This document shows, one piece after another, positions 23,554-33,010 of a stretch of 64,000 nucleotides of DNA. The DNA comes from CAZEBW01 sp964510205. Its GTDB lineage: Bacteria > Chloroflexota > Anaerolineae > VGOG01. The DNA lies in assembly GCA_964510205.1 (NCBI GenBank), contig CAZEBW010000011.1:1-64000 (forward strand), read 5' to 3'. The notes under the pieces are model-generated. The model did not search any database and was not told the origin of the DNA. It saw nothing but the letters and a program-made list of their open reading frames with translations. Position numbers and translations under genes: made by a program. How positions within the stretch are numbered: position 1 is the first letter of the stretch; each line of letters opens with the position of its first letter.

Positions 23554-24684
23554 TTATTCCGATATAACCTCTTCGTAAACGTGAATGATCTGGGCGGCCG
23601 CCTCTTCCCATCGAAATTTCTTTGCCCGAGCTAATCCTTTATTGATCAATGCCCGACGTAAGGCTTCATCTCCGAGGGCAGCGACTAGACCGTCAGCTAT
23701 CTCCTCGACGTTGTAGGGATCGACGAGAATGGCAGCCTTGCCAGCTACCTCTGGCAGGGAGGAAACCTTAGAGGTAACGACTGGCACTCCGCAGGCCATG
23801 GCCTCCAGCAGGGGAAGGCCAAACCCCTCATACAGAGAGGGAAGCGCCAAAGCATCGGCCAGGTTGTAGACCAGAGGCAGGTCGTCCTCATCCACATACC
23901 CGGTGAAGACAATGTCGGAGCATTCATTGTGTCTTTCTGCTGCTTCCAAAACAGGCTTGTAGCCCCAACTCTCTCGACCCAATATCACCAATTTGTGCGG
24001 TAATTTGGTCTTGGACTTGAGTATGCTAAATGCTTCTACCAGTCGAGCCAGGTTCTTTCTTGGCTCCAGGTGGCCGACGAAGAGAACGAACCGATCGGGA
24101 AGTGAGAGCTTGGCCGTCACCCTCTTCAGGCTCGTTTGATCGCGAATGGGCTTGAAGCGGGGGTTGGCGCCAGGATGGACGACGGCGATCTTCTCTCGGG
24201 GAACTCCCAGCAGCTTGACCAGTTCCTCCTTAGTGAAGTCAGAATCGGCAATTATCTTATCAGCTCTCTTCACAGAATAAGGAACGGCTAGCTTCAAGAA
24301 CCAATATCGGCTGCGGGAATAGGTTTCAGGGAAACGCATAAGCCGCACGTCGTGAACAGTGAGGATGGTTTTTTTGTCCACAAGAGGGGGAATGGGGTAA
24401 TAGGTGGTGTGGAAAAGATCAACGTTGTCCTCACTCAACCTCCCACGCCAGTAGAGTAGGCCCCTCAAAACCCGCTGATAAGCGATCTCAGATGACAATG
24501 GAGTGCATACGCACTTTGCCCAAGCAAAGCGCTGGAAATACTCCTGCCCCAATTCCCTGGCCAGATAGATCACGAATTCATGGTCACTGTCCAGCTGGGG
24601 GACGCTATCGAGGAAGTTAACAAAACACTCTTTCGCCCCAGAATTCTTTTCTTGGATCACTATCCCATTGAAGCCGATTCGCAT
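23554..24684 (-). CDS. GT4 family glycosyltransferase, 376 aa
   Basis: A GT-B glycosyltransferase of the mannosyltransferase-like GT4 group. The N-terminal domain has MRIGFNGIVIQEKNSGAKE (1-19), HTTYYPIPPLVDKKTILTVH (a common feature of this group) and DKIIADSDFTKEELVKLLGV. The donor domain has FVLFVGHLEPRKNLARLVEA, LVILGRESWGYKPVLEAAER, DIVFTGYVDEDDLPLVYNLA and the ALPSLYEGFGLPLLEAMACG E-x7-E motif. It is full length. The next gene (24685) is adjacent without a gap, so both are translated from one message. Substrate unknown. Confidence 0.9.
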   Translation of the reverse strand: MRIGFNGIVIQEKNSGAKECFVNFLDSVPQLDSDHEFVIYLARELGQEYFQRFAWAKCVCTPLSSEIAYQRVLRGLLYWRGRLSEDNVDLFHTTYYPIPPLVDKKTILTVHDVRLMRFPETYSRSRYWFLKLAVPYSVKRADKIIADSDFTKEELVKLLGVPREKIAVVHPGANPRFKPIRDQTSLKRVTAKLSLPDRFVLFVGHLEPRKNLARLVEAFSILKSKTKLPHKLVILGRESWGYKPVLEAAERHNECSDIVFTGYVDEDDLPLVYNLADALALPSLYEGFGLPLLEAMACGVPVVTSKVSSLPEVAGKAAILVDPYNVEEIADGLVAALGDEALRRALINKGLARAKKFRWEEAAAQIIHVYEEVISE

Positions 24685-25995
24685 TTACTGTGTCGCCTCA
24701 TCAAGAACTAGAGCTAAACGTTGAGTCAGTACTTTGTAATCATACTGCCGGACGGTTTCTGGATCACGATCTACCTTTAGCTCACCATCCTTCCACTTCA
24801 GGTACAGGCTATATATACCCTCTTTTATTTCCTCAATGCTTTCTGGATCTACGATCATCCCTCCTCCAGCAGATCTAATCAAATCGGCAGAGATTCCCTC
24901 CGGTATCAAAGCCAGGATATACTTGTCAGCCGCCAAATAGTTGAACAACTTCACCGGAAAGGCAATCCCACTGCCAGGGTGCTTGCCCAGGATCAATAAT
25001 GCTGCGTCTGAACTTAATAGGTAGCGAATGCTCTCTTTGTGGGGTACGTATCCCACGACCTCGACGTTGTGTTGCAACTTTAGCTCCTGCACCATCCTTT
25101 CATAAACCTCTTCTATCGTTCCCACAAGTACGACCCTTATTTTGCCTTGCAGATATGGTCTTTCGTTTAATAGTCTATAGAGCGCCTCCAAGAAGAACTG
25201 TGGAGAGTGGGCATAATAGAAACCACCGGTGTAGGTTATAGTGAACTTATCGTCCTGCTCTAAGGCTCCCCAGTCTTCAAAATCCTTAGGATCGAAGCCA
25301 TTAGTTATGGTCAAAAATCTCTCAGATCCAAGAGACTTGTACCTCTCCTTGAATTCCTCCGTGATGGGTGGTGTTACAGAAACGACTTCTTGAGCTCTGC
25401 TCAAGACTTTACGCTCCAGCCAGTTCTCCACCGCCTCTCTAACCCTGGTGTGCTGCGGACGGAAGCGAAACTGGGTCCACTGCTCTCTGAAATCGACGAC
25501 CAGGGGTTTGCCCAAAAAAAGGCTCAAGAGGTATCCCACGAAAAAGTCCGTAATGGGTGGAGAGGTGGCTAAGATCAAGTCAACTTTTTCCCTCTTCGCC
25601 ACGCTTAGCCCCTTTAGAAAAGCAAAGGGCAACCAGCCTATGTGTTCATCAGGAATAAAGACTAAGTTTCTAATAGCCCTGAAAATCTTGTACAAGAGTG
25701 AATAGGAATGTTGGCTCTCTCCCGTTTCAGGATGGAATCGTTTCTCAAAGCGGATTTTCTTTATAATGCCCATTTTTGATGGCTCAACAGAGCCTGCTCT
25801 ATAAATCCTAGTGAATTCTGCTATCTCCTCCAGCTGGGTCGCATCTTTCCCTGTAAAACCAAAGCCTCCCCGTACAGTCAGAATAACAGCTTGCCAACCC
25901 TTTTCTGGAAGATACTTAGCAAACTTTATCGGCCTTTGAGCGCCTCCACTGCCAAGGGGAGGAAAGTAGTAGGCTATTATCAAAACCGTCTTCAT
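24685..25995 (-). CDS. GT4-like glycosyltransferase, 436 aa
   Basis: The protein opens with VLIIAYYFPPLGSGGAQRPI (4-23), the glycine-rich N-terminal signature of the FuNAc-transferase/WbuB-like branch of GT4. It continues with a long N-terminal domain containing LILATSPPITDFFVGYLLSL and PLVVDFREQWTQFRF. The C-terminal domain has FLTITNGFDPKDFEDW, ITYTGGFYYAHSPQFFLEAL and SDAALLILGKHPGSG, with GIAFPVKLFNYLAADKYILA in place of the usual E-x7-E motif. The start overlaps the upstream membrane protein gene by 4 bases (ATGA). Role: adding a sugar to the lipid-linked repeat unit, by context. Confidence 0.85.
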   Translation of the reverse strand: MKTVLIIAYYFPPLGSGGAQRPIKFAKYLPEKGWQAVILTVRGGFGFTGKDATQLEEIAEFTRIYRAGSVEPSKMGIIKKIRFEKRFHPETGESQHSYSLLYKIFRAIRNLVFIPDEHIGWLPFAFLKGLSVAKREKVDLILATSPPITDFFVGYLLSLFLGKPLVVDFREQWTQFRFRPQHTRVREAVENWLERKVLSRAQEVVSVTPPITEEFKERYKSLGSERFLTITNGFDPKDFEDWGALEQDDKFTITYTGGFYYAHSPQFFLEALYRLLNERPYLQGKIRVVLVGTIEEVYERMVQELKLQHNVEVVGYVPHKESIRYLLSSDAALLILGKHPGSGIAFPVKLFNYLAADKYILALIPEGISADLIRSAGGGMIVDPESIEEIKEGIYSLYLKWKDGELKVDRDPETVRQYDYKVLTQRLALVLDEATQ

Positions 25996-27374
25996 GGCCC
26001 GTTTTCTCTATGGAGAGAGCAATGACCCACCATTCGCTCAATTTGTGAGCACTGTGGCGGAATTGGATCGACCGGCAAAGCGGTTTGAGTCCCAATTGTA
26101 CCTCTGCGCCACAAAGAGTGCAAGATCGTATCCAACCCCAGCGCCGCTAGGATGAAGACCAGGGGCAGAAACGGCAAGGTGTAGCGCGGATGAGAGGCGG
26201 TGAAGAACAAGCATGTACCTGTGACGTATACCAATAGTGGAGTAAATATCCCTATGGCCACATCTCGGCCTTTCAACCCTGAGACGATGCTCACGCCAGC
26301 TAACCCTAACATACCAATGTGCAAGGCAATGTACACAGCACGTACAATCCAGTTGTCCGGCAGTGATTGTAGTCCCACGGGATGCAGCCAAAATTCGACC
26401 AAACGATTTGCAAGATGACGCAGGTAAGTTGTGGGATCATTGAACAGGTTATTGATGCGAATCATATCGCTGGGACTCCCATAACGTTCGTAATATTCGA
26501 GAGGCTTTGGACGTGGAGGTGGGGTATTCTCATCCGCTAAATGCTCGTAGCGAGGTGCCAGGTATCCGCTGCCGGTTAGTTGGTAACGGATGGCCGCCGT
26601 GCGTTCCGTGTAGAATACCTGTCCGAAGGTATGGTAATTACGTGCCAGCCAGGCAGACAGCATTAAGAGTGTGGCGATAGTGAACAAAAGCAAATAACGC
26701 CAGGCATACCGCCAGGAAATGCGAGACCACCAAAGGGCGAAGGGCAGTAGCAGGGGGAACAAAAGGAGCGTTTCACGAGTCAAGAGGGTCAGTCCGAACG
26801 TTATACCGGTGATTATGGCGTATTTGGCGGTGTAAGTCTTCATAGAGCGCATCAGGCACCAGACAAAAGCCAGCAACAGGACGGTGTATAGGGTTTCAGT
26901 CATAAATACAGCAGTATAGATTATCCAAGCGGGATATACAGCACTGATAAACGCCCCCCATAAACCGCTGTGCCTCAAGGTGACTTCTCGCCCGATGAGA
27001 TAAGTCAGCCAGACCATCAGCGCGCCTAGGACAATCTGCGCCAGTCTTACGGCCATTAAACTTTGGTTCGTCAGCGCAAAAACGCCGACGATGAAAAGTG
27101 GGTAGCCCGGCGGGACGGTGGCGTAGGGAATGCCAGGCTTCTCACCAAACACGCCAAGGGTTAGCAGGTGATGGGCATCGGAGATGTATTCGACTGCGTC
27201 GCTCATATGAAAGCGGTAGTCAATGGGTAGGGTCAGGGCAGCAATCAGACGCAGGACAAAGGCCACGGTTAACAAACCGACCAGCACGGCATATCTGTAG
27301 CGCTCATCGTCAAGTCGGCTCAGATAGAAAGGCATGCGGCCAAGCAGATTGCTCATAATGCGCTTCCTCACCAA
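25992..27374 (-). CDS. ArnT/GT39-83-like membrane glycosyltransferase, 460 aa
   Basis: An integral membrane protein with about ten spans. The first extracytoplasmic loop has HMSDAVEYISDAHHLLTLGV, then PYATVPPGYPLFIVGVFALT, the D-x-x-x-Y and P-P-G-Y-P features of polyprenyl-phosphate-sugar-dependent glycosyltransferases (GT39/GT83, DUF2029-like). It would transfer a sugar from a lipid carrier outside the membrane. LTRETLLLFPLLLPFALWWS is the long hydrophobic stretch typical of the group. It may start at codon 1 or at the methionine at codon 7 (MSNLLGRMP). It overlaps the 24685 gene by 4 bases. Confidence 0.8.
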   Translation of the reverse strand: MVRKRIMSNLLGRMPFYLSRLDDERYRYAVLVGLLTVAFVLRLIAALTLPIDYRFHMSDAVEYISDAHHLLTLGVFGEKPGIPYATVPPGYPLFIVGVFALTNQSLMAVRLAQIVLGALMVWLTYLIGREVTLRHSGLWGAFISAVYPAWIIYTAVFMTETLYTVLLLAFVWCLMRSMKTYTAKYAIITGITFGLTLLTRETLLLFPLLLPFALWWSRISWRYAWRYLLLFTIATLLMLSAWLARNYHTFGQVFYTERTAAIRYQLTGSGYLAPRYEHLADENTPPPRPKPLEYYERYGSPSDMIRINNLFNDPTTYLRHLANRLVEFWLHPVGLQSLPDNWIVRAVYIALHIGMLGLAGVSIVSGLKGRDVAIGIFTPLLVYVTGTCLFFTASHPRYTLPFLPLVFILAALGLDTILHSLWRRGTIGTQTALPVDPIPPQCSQIERMVGHCSLHRENGP

Positions 27375-27396
27375 ACGTGATTAAAGATGCTCGAAT

Positions 27397-28626
27397 TCAA
27401 GAATCTGTTTGCGACGTAACTCCGCTGGTGACTAATTTCTGATACAGCTCCATTGTTTTTCGAACATTGCTAGACCAAAGGAAATATTTAGCGATCGTCT
27501 CACTGGCGCGTTTGCCGATGGCTTTCCCCACTTCTGGATTTTGCATGAGCTTCAGAATGGCATCTGCCAGGGCAATGTGGTCACTGGGTGGAATAATGAC
27601 AATGCTATCCCAGTTCTTCAAGATACCTGGGCCAAAGTTGTCTTCGCGAGCACCGACAATCACTGGCTTGCCAAGAGCCATGGCTTCTTGATTGGCAATG
27701 CCAATTCCAAACCCATCTAAATCATGTATCTCGACATCGGACTGATTAATGATAGTCAATGTTTCCTTATGGCCGAGATTCCCCATAATCTCAACAAAGC
27801 TGGCGAGATTCCTTTTGTCCAGATACTCCAACGGCCCTTCATCCAAGATATCCCCGATAATCAGGACCTTTATTAGGGGATCGCTCTGGATTATGATCTC
27901 CAGCGCTCTAAACAAGGTCATGCGGTCTCGCAGTTTATGCAAGTGACCGACAGAGGAAATAACAAAGTATCCTTTGCGCTTCCATGTCAGCGCTATCTCA
28001 TTATCGAACGGAGAACGCACCTGAGTTTTGATATTTTCCTGATCAATCCCCCCAATGATCAGATGTTTCTTATCAAGGGAGATGCCATACCTTTCCTCCA
28101 CATATTCCAGTCCATGGACATCCCGAACGATCACACCCTGGAGTTGCCTGACAAAAAGCCGTAGAAACACCCCGTCCACCAAGCGCAGGAGGTAATTAAC
28201 GAAAGATTCGGGATGCTCCATATAAGCGTGAATCGTGAGCACTGCTGGAATCCCGTATTTCCTGGCACATAGCGCTCCCATCCAGGATATGTCAAACATC
28301 TGGCCATGCACATGGATTAGGTCATAGCTATCCTCTTCGATGAGACGCTTTACGCAAGACAGGTTTGATGGCGTCAGGACATATCTGAGCTTAAAGTTGA
28401 GGGCAATGCCCAATCTCGGGTACTCAATGCACTTTAAACGATAGATCTTGGTGCCATCCGAAGCGCTAACATCGGTTGACCACTTGGAGTTAGGGGTCAC
28501 CACTGTGACCTCGTGGCCCATGCTTACCAACTGTCTAGACAGTTGATAAGCGTGATGCGATGAGCCGCCTGTAATAGGTGGATAGAAATTGCAAAATCTT
28601 AGGATTCTCAACGATCTGCGCTCCAA
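27397..28626 (-). CDS. GT4 family glycosyltransferase, 409 aa
   Basis: A GT-B glycosyltransferase. The N-terminus has LRILRFCNFYPPITGGSSHH (6-25), the glycine-rich acceptor-side loop, then GHEVTVVTPNSKW and DLIHVHGQMFDISWMGALCA. The donor domain has KGYFVISSVGHLHKLRDRMT, LIKVLIIGDILDEGPLEYLD, FVEIMGNLGHKETLTIINQS and DLDGFGIGIANQEAMALGKP. The usual E-x7-E glutamate pair is altered (first position G/I in place of E), which may weaken or change donor use. Codon use is AT-richer here (27400-32400) than in the flanking housekeeping genes, consistent with transfer of the polysaccharide genes. Confidence 0.88.
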   Translation of the reverse strand: MERRSLRILRFCNFYPPITGGSSHHAYQLSRQLVSMGHEVTVVTPNSKWSTDVSASDGTKIYRLKCIEYPRLGIALNFKLRYVLTPSNLSCVKRLIEEDSYDLIHVHGQMFDISWMGALCARKYGIPAVLTIHAYMEHPESFVNYLLRLVDGVFLRLFVRQLQGVIVRDVHGLEYVEERYGISLDKKHLIIGGIDQENIKTQVRSPFDNEIALTWKRKGYFVISSVGHLHKLRDRMTLFRALEIIIQSDPLIKVLIIGDILDEGPLEYLDKRNLASFVEIMGNLGHKETLTIINQSDVEIHDLDGFGIGIANQEAMALGKPVIVGAREDNFGPGILKNWDSIVIIPPSDHIALADAILKLMQNPEVGKAIGKRASETIAKYFLWSSNVRKTMELYQKLVTSGVTSQTDS

Positions 28627-28641
28627 TCTCCACCGAGAAGG

Positions 28642-29748
28642 CTAAAGAAGTCCCTTAAGCGTTATGACAACACGGATCTGGTCTTCCTCTGAGATCTCGT
28701 GATGAAGCGGCAGAGTAAGCAAGCTATCTGCCAGGCTTGAGGAGTTCTTGAGATCTCCAACAATTTTGGCATCGCAGAAAACTGGCTCCCGATGGATAGC
28801 ATATGTTCCGATTTGAACCTCGATGTTTTGTACTCTCATTTCTTTGAGGAGGATGTCTCGCTTGCCGGATTCTTCGATGAAGATACAATAGGATTGGTAG
28901 TTGTGTCTGGCGCCTTCTAGGACATATGGGATGCGAACGCCACTCACATCATTTAACAGGTTATTGTATATATGTGCTCTCTCGATCCGGCCGTTAATGA
29001 TCTGATCGGTGCGCCTTAACTGGCCCACAGCAACGGCTGCCAGTATGTTGCTGAACCGCAGATTCGTGCCGTAGCGGACGAAGCGTGCCTTGCCATCCAC
29101 TTTCATCACACCGAAGCGTTTGTAGGAGTTCAGGAACTCTGCCCACTCATCGTTGTTGGTCGTGATGCAACCTCCATCTCCAGTGGTGAAGATCTTGCGC
29201 GGATGAAAACTGAACACGGCAAAATCTGTGGTATTTCCAGTACGTTTGCCGTTAAGTGACGTGCCCAGGCTGCATGCGGCATCATCAATGACATAAAAGT
29301 CATGCTGACGAGCCAGCTCGTTGATGGCATCAATCTCCAGGGGTTGTCCTCCCCAAGAAACTGGCATGGCAGCCTTAGTCCTTTCGGAGATGGCCGCCGA
29401 GATATAAGAGGCGTTGGTATTGTAAGTCTTGAGGTCCACATCCACAATAACTGGTGACGCACCCACCGCCATGACACATAACCCGGTTGCCGGATGGGTA
29501 AAGTCGGGGATGATCACCTCGTCGCCTGGACCTATGCCAATAGCTCGCAGGCACATTTCTAGTCCTGTGGTAGCGGAGGTACAAGCAATCGCATATTTGG
29601 CACCAACGTATTCGGCAACGAGTTGCTCGAATTCCTGAGTCATAGGGCCTTCAACTAGATACTTCGACTCGATGACTTCGCGCAGTAGTTCAAGTTCATT
29701 CTGCCCCACGTTGGGGCGCATGAGGAAGATTCTTTTCTCCTTAGCCAT
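28642..29748 (-). CDS. DegT/DnrJ/EryC1 sugar aminotransferase, 368 aa
   Basis: A PLP-dependent aminotransferase that converts a 3- or 4-keto sugar nucleotide to the amino sugar, using glutamate or glutamine. It shows the family order: KYAIACTSATTGLEMCLRAI, GIGPGDEVIIPDFTHPATGL, PVIVDVDLKTYNTN, FYVIDDAACSLGTSLNGKRT (PLP-ring Asp) and AVFSFHPRKIFTTGDGGCIT, whose lysine forms the Schiff base. It is a second aminotransferase, distinct from the one at 39359. The adjacent acyltransferase at 29799 and epimerase at 30485 would fit a route keto sugar, amino sugar, N-acyl sugar. The exact sugar cannot be told. Confidence 0.9.
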   Translation of the reverse strand: MAKEKRIFLMRPNVGQNELELLREVIESKYLVEGPMTQEFEQLVAEYVGAKYAIACTSATTGLEMCLRAIGIGPGDEVIIPDFTHPATGLCVMAVGASPVIVDVDLKTYNTNASYISAAISERTKAAMPVSWGGQPLEIDAINELARQHDFYVIDDAACSLGTSLNGKRTGNTTDFAVFSFHPRKIFTTGDGGCITTNNDEWAEFLNSYKRFGVMKVDGKARFVRYGTNLRFSNILAAVAVGQLRRTDQIINGRIERAHIYNNLLNDVSGVRIPYVLEGARHNYQSYCIFIEESGKRDILLKEMRVQNIEVQIGTYAIHREPVFCDAKIVGDLKNSSSLADSLLTLPLHHEISEEDQIRVVITLKGLL

Positions 29749-29798
29749 GATCTCAGCTCCTTATGGTAACCTGACATTTGAATTTGAGGTGCAGTGTC

Positions 29799-30458
29799 TT
29801 ATTGGTCATGCTCCAATGCCTCCAATTGAGTTTCCAACAACTCAAGGCGATTAGCCAATGCCTCAACAGTGCAGAGATCCTTTGCATCATCCTTGATCCA
29901 TTCGATTCGTGGAGTTCCAGATTCATCTATCATGACCTTACCTTTAACTCTAGCTGGCATACCGTAGACTACTGTGAGCGGGGGGACATCCCCATTAACA
30001 AGAGAGTGAGCACCAACCACGGAATGATGTCCTATTGTAACTCCCTTTGCTACAACACTAAGGGGGCCTATATAACAGGAATCACCTATGCTAGTTGGTT
30101 GCCTCTCGGGACGGATTTTCCCATCTGATAACCGACGCATGAGAGTATCATGGGAATAAATCTGAACCCCAGCGCTTATTGAGCAGTTGCTCCCAATTGT
30201 TAGCCCCCCAGATCCGTCCAGCACAGTGAATGGTCCGATCCAAGTATTCTGACCGACCTGTACGTCACCGATGACCAGAGAATCTTGATAGATACTAGTA
30301 CCTTCCCCAAAACCGAGAAAAGAAGCCCTTTCCCAACGGTCAAACAGCTCATCTTGGAACGACACACTGCGGTTCCAGCGCGACTTTGTCTCCTCCCGTA
30401 ATCGATAATGTAACTCGGTAAGTAATCTCAGGCTTTCTTCCAAGTCCATCTCTCGCAT
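29799..30458 (-). CDS. Left-handed beta-helix acyltransferase, 219 aa
   Basis: Hexapeptide-repeat acyltransferases use acetyl-CoA or a similar acyl-CoA to acylate sugars. Residues 1-55 are helical (REMDLEESLRLLTELHYRLR), and residues about 58-165 show repeats of the I-G-x-x-x-x type: VIGDVQVGQNTWIGPFTVLD, GSGGLTIGSNCSISAGVQIY, SIGDSCYIGPLSVVAKGVTI and GHHSVVGAHSLVNGDVPPLT. The SHDT near residue 115 and GMPARVKGK at the end are typical of this trimeric family. The helical N-terminus is unusual and may mediate trimer or partner contact. It follows the aminotransferase, so N-acylation of the amino sugar is likely. Confidence 0.85.
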   Translation of the reverse strand: MREMDLEESLRLLTELHYRLREETKSRWNRSVSFQDELFDRWERASFLGFGEGTSIYQDSLVIGDVQVGQNTWIGPFTVLDGSGGLTIGSNCSISAGVQIYSHDTLMRRLSDGKIRPERQPTSIGDSCYIGPLSVVAKGVTIGHHSVVGAHSLVNGDVPPLTVVYGMPARVKGKVMIDESGTPRIEWIKDDAKDLCTVEALANRLELLETQLEALEHDQ

Positions 30459-30484
30459 CCCTTAGCCCTCAAGCTGTCATTTCG

Positions 30485-31393
30485 TCACCATACGCTGGTA
30501 CGAAACCAATCAGCGGTCAGCTTTATGCCCTCTTGAAGAGATGTGTCTGGTGCATAGCCAAATATTTGGTTGCATTTAGTTTCATCTGCGCAAAATCTCT
30601 TTCGTTCTCCAGCTTCTTGCTCCTCAAACTCAAGTTTGGGCTCGATGCCTAACGCCTTTCCACAAGTCTTAATGACTTCAAGAATAGAAACCTCTTTACC
30701 CGTTCCGGCGTTAACAATTACGTTTCTCTTCTCTTCGTCGCCAACGACATCTGCTATCATTCTGACGAGATCTCTAACATAGACAAAATCGCGAGTTTGA
30801 GAACCATCACCGTAGATCTGCACCGTTTCTCCGGCATGGATCTTGTTCAAGGCCACCGGAACTAATGCCCTCGTGGAGGGATATTGTTTGGGGCCATAAA
30901 CATTGGTGAATCTTAAGATGAAGTAGTCAATGCCATGCAATTCATGATATACCCGAAGTAAATGCTCGCTTGTGTATTTCGTGATGCCGTATACTGTTGA
31001 AGGGAGCTTTGAATGGTCCTCGTCTACAGGAACATATTGAGGCGTTCCATAGACAGAAGATGCAGATGCGTAGATGATTTTCCCCACACCATGTTTTCTG
31101 GCAGCCTCCAAGATATTCAATGTCCCGTTGATGTTAACCCTGATGTTTCGCTTGGGGTTCTTTATTGACGTTCTTAGAGTGCTAACCGCAAGGTGGACAA
31201 CTACTGAGATGTTATCCAAGATTCGATCCAGGTGACTCGCGTCCAGTATGTCGCCTTCAACCAGGGGGAACCCCTCATCCAGTGTCCCTCTGTGGAGGTC
31301 CAGACCCAAACAATCGAATCCGCGTTCTACTAGCAGAGGTACGACGTTCGCCCCAACAAACCCACCGGCGCCTGTAACCAAGGCTTTAGCCAT
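30485..31393 (-). CDS. NAD-dependent sugar-nucleotide epimerase, 302 aa
   Basis: An extended SDR. I start it at 31393 (MAKALVTGAGGFVGANV), the canonical Rossmann start; the frame is open to 31504 but that part overlaps the next gene upstream and has no SDR homology. Motifs: TGAGGFVGANVVPLL (7-21), ASASSVYGTPQYVPVDEDHS, VYGITKYTSEHLLRV (Y-x-x-x-K), RFTNVYGPKQYPSTRALVP and QTRDFVYVRDLVRM. It most resembles UDP-glucose/GalNAc 4-epimerase-type enzymes; the substrate is uncertain. It overlaps the start of the membrane protein at 31386 by 8 bases. Confidence 0.88.
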   Translation of the reverse strand: MAKALVTGAGGFVGANVVPLLVERGFDCLGLDLHRGTLDEGFPLVEGDILDASHLDRILDNISVVVHLAVSTLRTSIKNPKRNIRVNINGTLNILEAARKHGVGKIIYASASSVYGTPQYVPVDEDHSKLPSTVYGITKYTSEHLLRVYHELHGIDYFILRFTNVYGPKQYPSTRALVPVALNKIHAGETVQIYGDGSQTRDFVYVRDLVRMIADVVGDEEKRNVIVNAGTGKEVSILEVIKTCGKALGIEPKLEFEEQEAGERKRFCADETKCNQIFGYAPDTSLQEGIKLTADWFRTSVW

Positions 31394-32441
31394 GTGATTC
31401 CTCCTTTTTGTTCTGGTTATTCTTCGGCTTGGCACACGTAACGAATACCAAGCCAGCGAGACCGAAAACAATCGTGTAGACAAACGAAAGGAGATGGACG
31501 GCAAACCCAGAGAATACAGCAGTCTGGATGTCCACTCCTGCCAGTACGAGCCCTGCCGTCCATCCAGCTTCCAGTGTTCCTAGGTTGCCAACTGCACTGA
31601 TAGGGATCACGCTAGTAAATGCTCCAAATGTGGAACCTATGACAGTTTGTTGTAGAGTGATATCCAAGTTTAGAGCCAGAAGCAGAATGTGGTTCAGGCT
31701 GAATATGAGAATCCAAAAGATCAACGATAGAGTAATGAGCGCACTGATTCGCTTGCCAGATTGGATCGCTGATAGACTCTGGTCGATTTCAACAATCAGC
31801 TTGGTCAATTTAGATCGCCAAGAGGGAGGAAACCAGTGCGGGAGGTGTCTTTCCAAGAAGCGAACTCCGAACGCACAGATGGATTCGCGAAAAATGACGA
31901 TTACCAGAATGGTAATCGTCAGGGCTACCATCATGCCGATAGCGATAGAGATATATACTCGTGCTTCGCTTGATAGAGAACCAAGCGATAACCCAGACGT
32001 TATCAGGAACAATGCCGCTATAGTCAAGACGTCTAACAAACGGACAGCGAGCAACGAAGTTATACTCGATCCAACACCTACATTATGGCTTTTGCCGGCA
32101 AGGTAGATATAGGAAACCTCGCCCGTCCTGGCGGGAAATATCTGAATAGCAAGGCTTTGCGCACAAGAAACGGCCGCCATCCAAAGCCAATGGCCGGGAG
32201 GCAATCCTGTCAGGATCAGAAATTGAGCTGCACGACAGACCTTATTCAATAGAAAAAAGAGGCAAGCAACGAACAACCATCCTGGAACCACGCCAGCAAC
32301 CAGCTTCCACATGTCCGAGACATCTGTATTAGCCAGTAGAAATATAACGATTGCTATGGTAAACGTGATGCCAAGAACTCGGTTCAACCGCCGTTGACGG
32401 CTGGAGCTACGACAAGGCTGCTTTATTGCTGGCAACTTCAT
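31386..32441 (-). CDS. LPG-synthase-TM (UPF0104/AglD-like) membrane protein, 351 aa
   Basis: A multi-span protein with about eight hydrophobic segments of the lysylphosphatidylglycerol-synthase transmembrane family. Features include TFTIAIVIFLLANTDVSDMW (about 27-46), a conserved RAAQFLILTGLPPGH, IFPARTGEVSYIYLAGKSHN (family P-x-x-x-G-E motif) and SAVGNLGTLEAGWTAGLVLA near the C-terminus (G-x-x-E). In polysaccharide loci such proteins are thought to help lipid-linked glycan transfer or flipping. The start (ATGAAGTTGCC) and a C-terminal KPKNNQNKKEESHG tail are clear. AT-rich codon use matches its neighbours. Confidence 0.8.
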   Translation of the reverse strand: MKLPAIKQPCRSSSRQRRLNRVLGITFTIAIVIFLLANTDVSDMWKLVAGVVPGWLFVACLFFLLNKVCRAAQFLILTGLPPGHWLWMAAVSCAQSLAIQIFPARTGEVSYIYLAGKSHNVGVGSSITSLLAVRLLDVLTIAALFLITSGLSLGSLSSEARVYISIAIGMMVALTITILVIVIFRESICAFGVRFLERHLPHWFPPSWRSKLTKLIVEIDQSLSAIQSGKRISALITLSLIFWILIFSLNHILLLALNLDITLQQTVIGSTFGAFTSVIPISAVGNLGTLEAGWTAGLVLAGVDIQTAVFSGFAVHLLSFVYTIVFGLAGLVFVTCAKPKNNQNKKEESHG

Positions 32442-32599
32442 TCCCTGAGTACACCTCTGTCACCTATTCCCATCAATAAGTCCCATCTATCTGAACATCC
32501 TGAAGCCTCTTTTCGTTGTAGGCAGGAACTACCACCCCGATCTGTTTGTCTCGGTACATTTTGCCCTCACCACCGTCCACCTAGCTGTTAACAAGGCCC

Positions 32600-33010
32600 G
32601 CCGATACCCCCCCACGGCCGTCATTACCTACTCAGCGACGAATTGTGCCACAACAATGTCAATGTGCCGCCCACCTGCTCACACCGCCGCGCCAGTTCCA
32701 GCACGCGTGCCCCTGCCCCTGCATCTCCGCCAGCACCCCCACCACCCGCCGATATACCTCCCCCCACGCCCGCCATTCCCCATCCAGCGACGAGTTGTGG
32801 CACAGCAGCGTGAACGCGCCACTCACCTGCTCACACCGCCGCGCCAGTTCCAGCACGCGTGCCCCTGTCCTGCATCCCCGCCAACATCTCCACGATCCGC
32901 CGATACATCTCCGCCCACACCCGCCACTCCCCATCCAGCGACGAGTTGTGCCACAGCAGAGTGAAGGTACCTTCCACTTGCTGACACCGTCGCGCCAACT
33001 CCAGAATGTG
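32600..33010. repeat. 151-bp tandem triplication at the 3' end of the deacetylase gene
   Basis: The landmark word CATCCAGCGACGAGTTGTG occurs at 32932, 32781 and, as CTCAGCGACGAATTGTG, at 32632: about 151 bases apart. A second landmark CACYTGCTSACACCGYCG occurs at 32975, 32824 and 32672. Copy 1 is coding; copies 2 and 3 are decayed and frame-shifted because 151 is not a multiple of 3. They cover most of the 390-base gap before 32441. Confidence 0.85.
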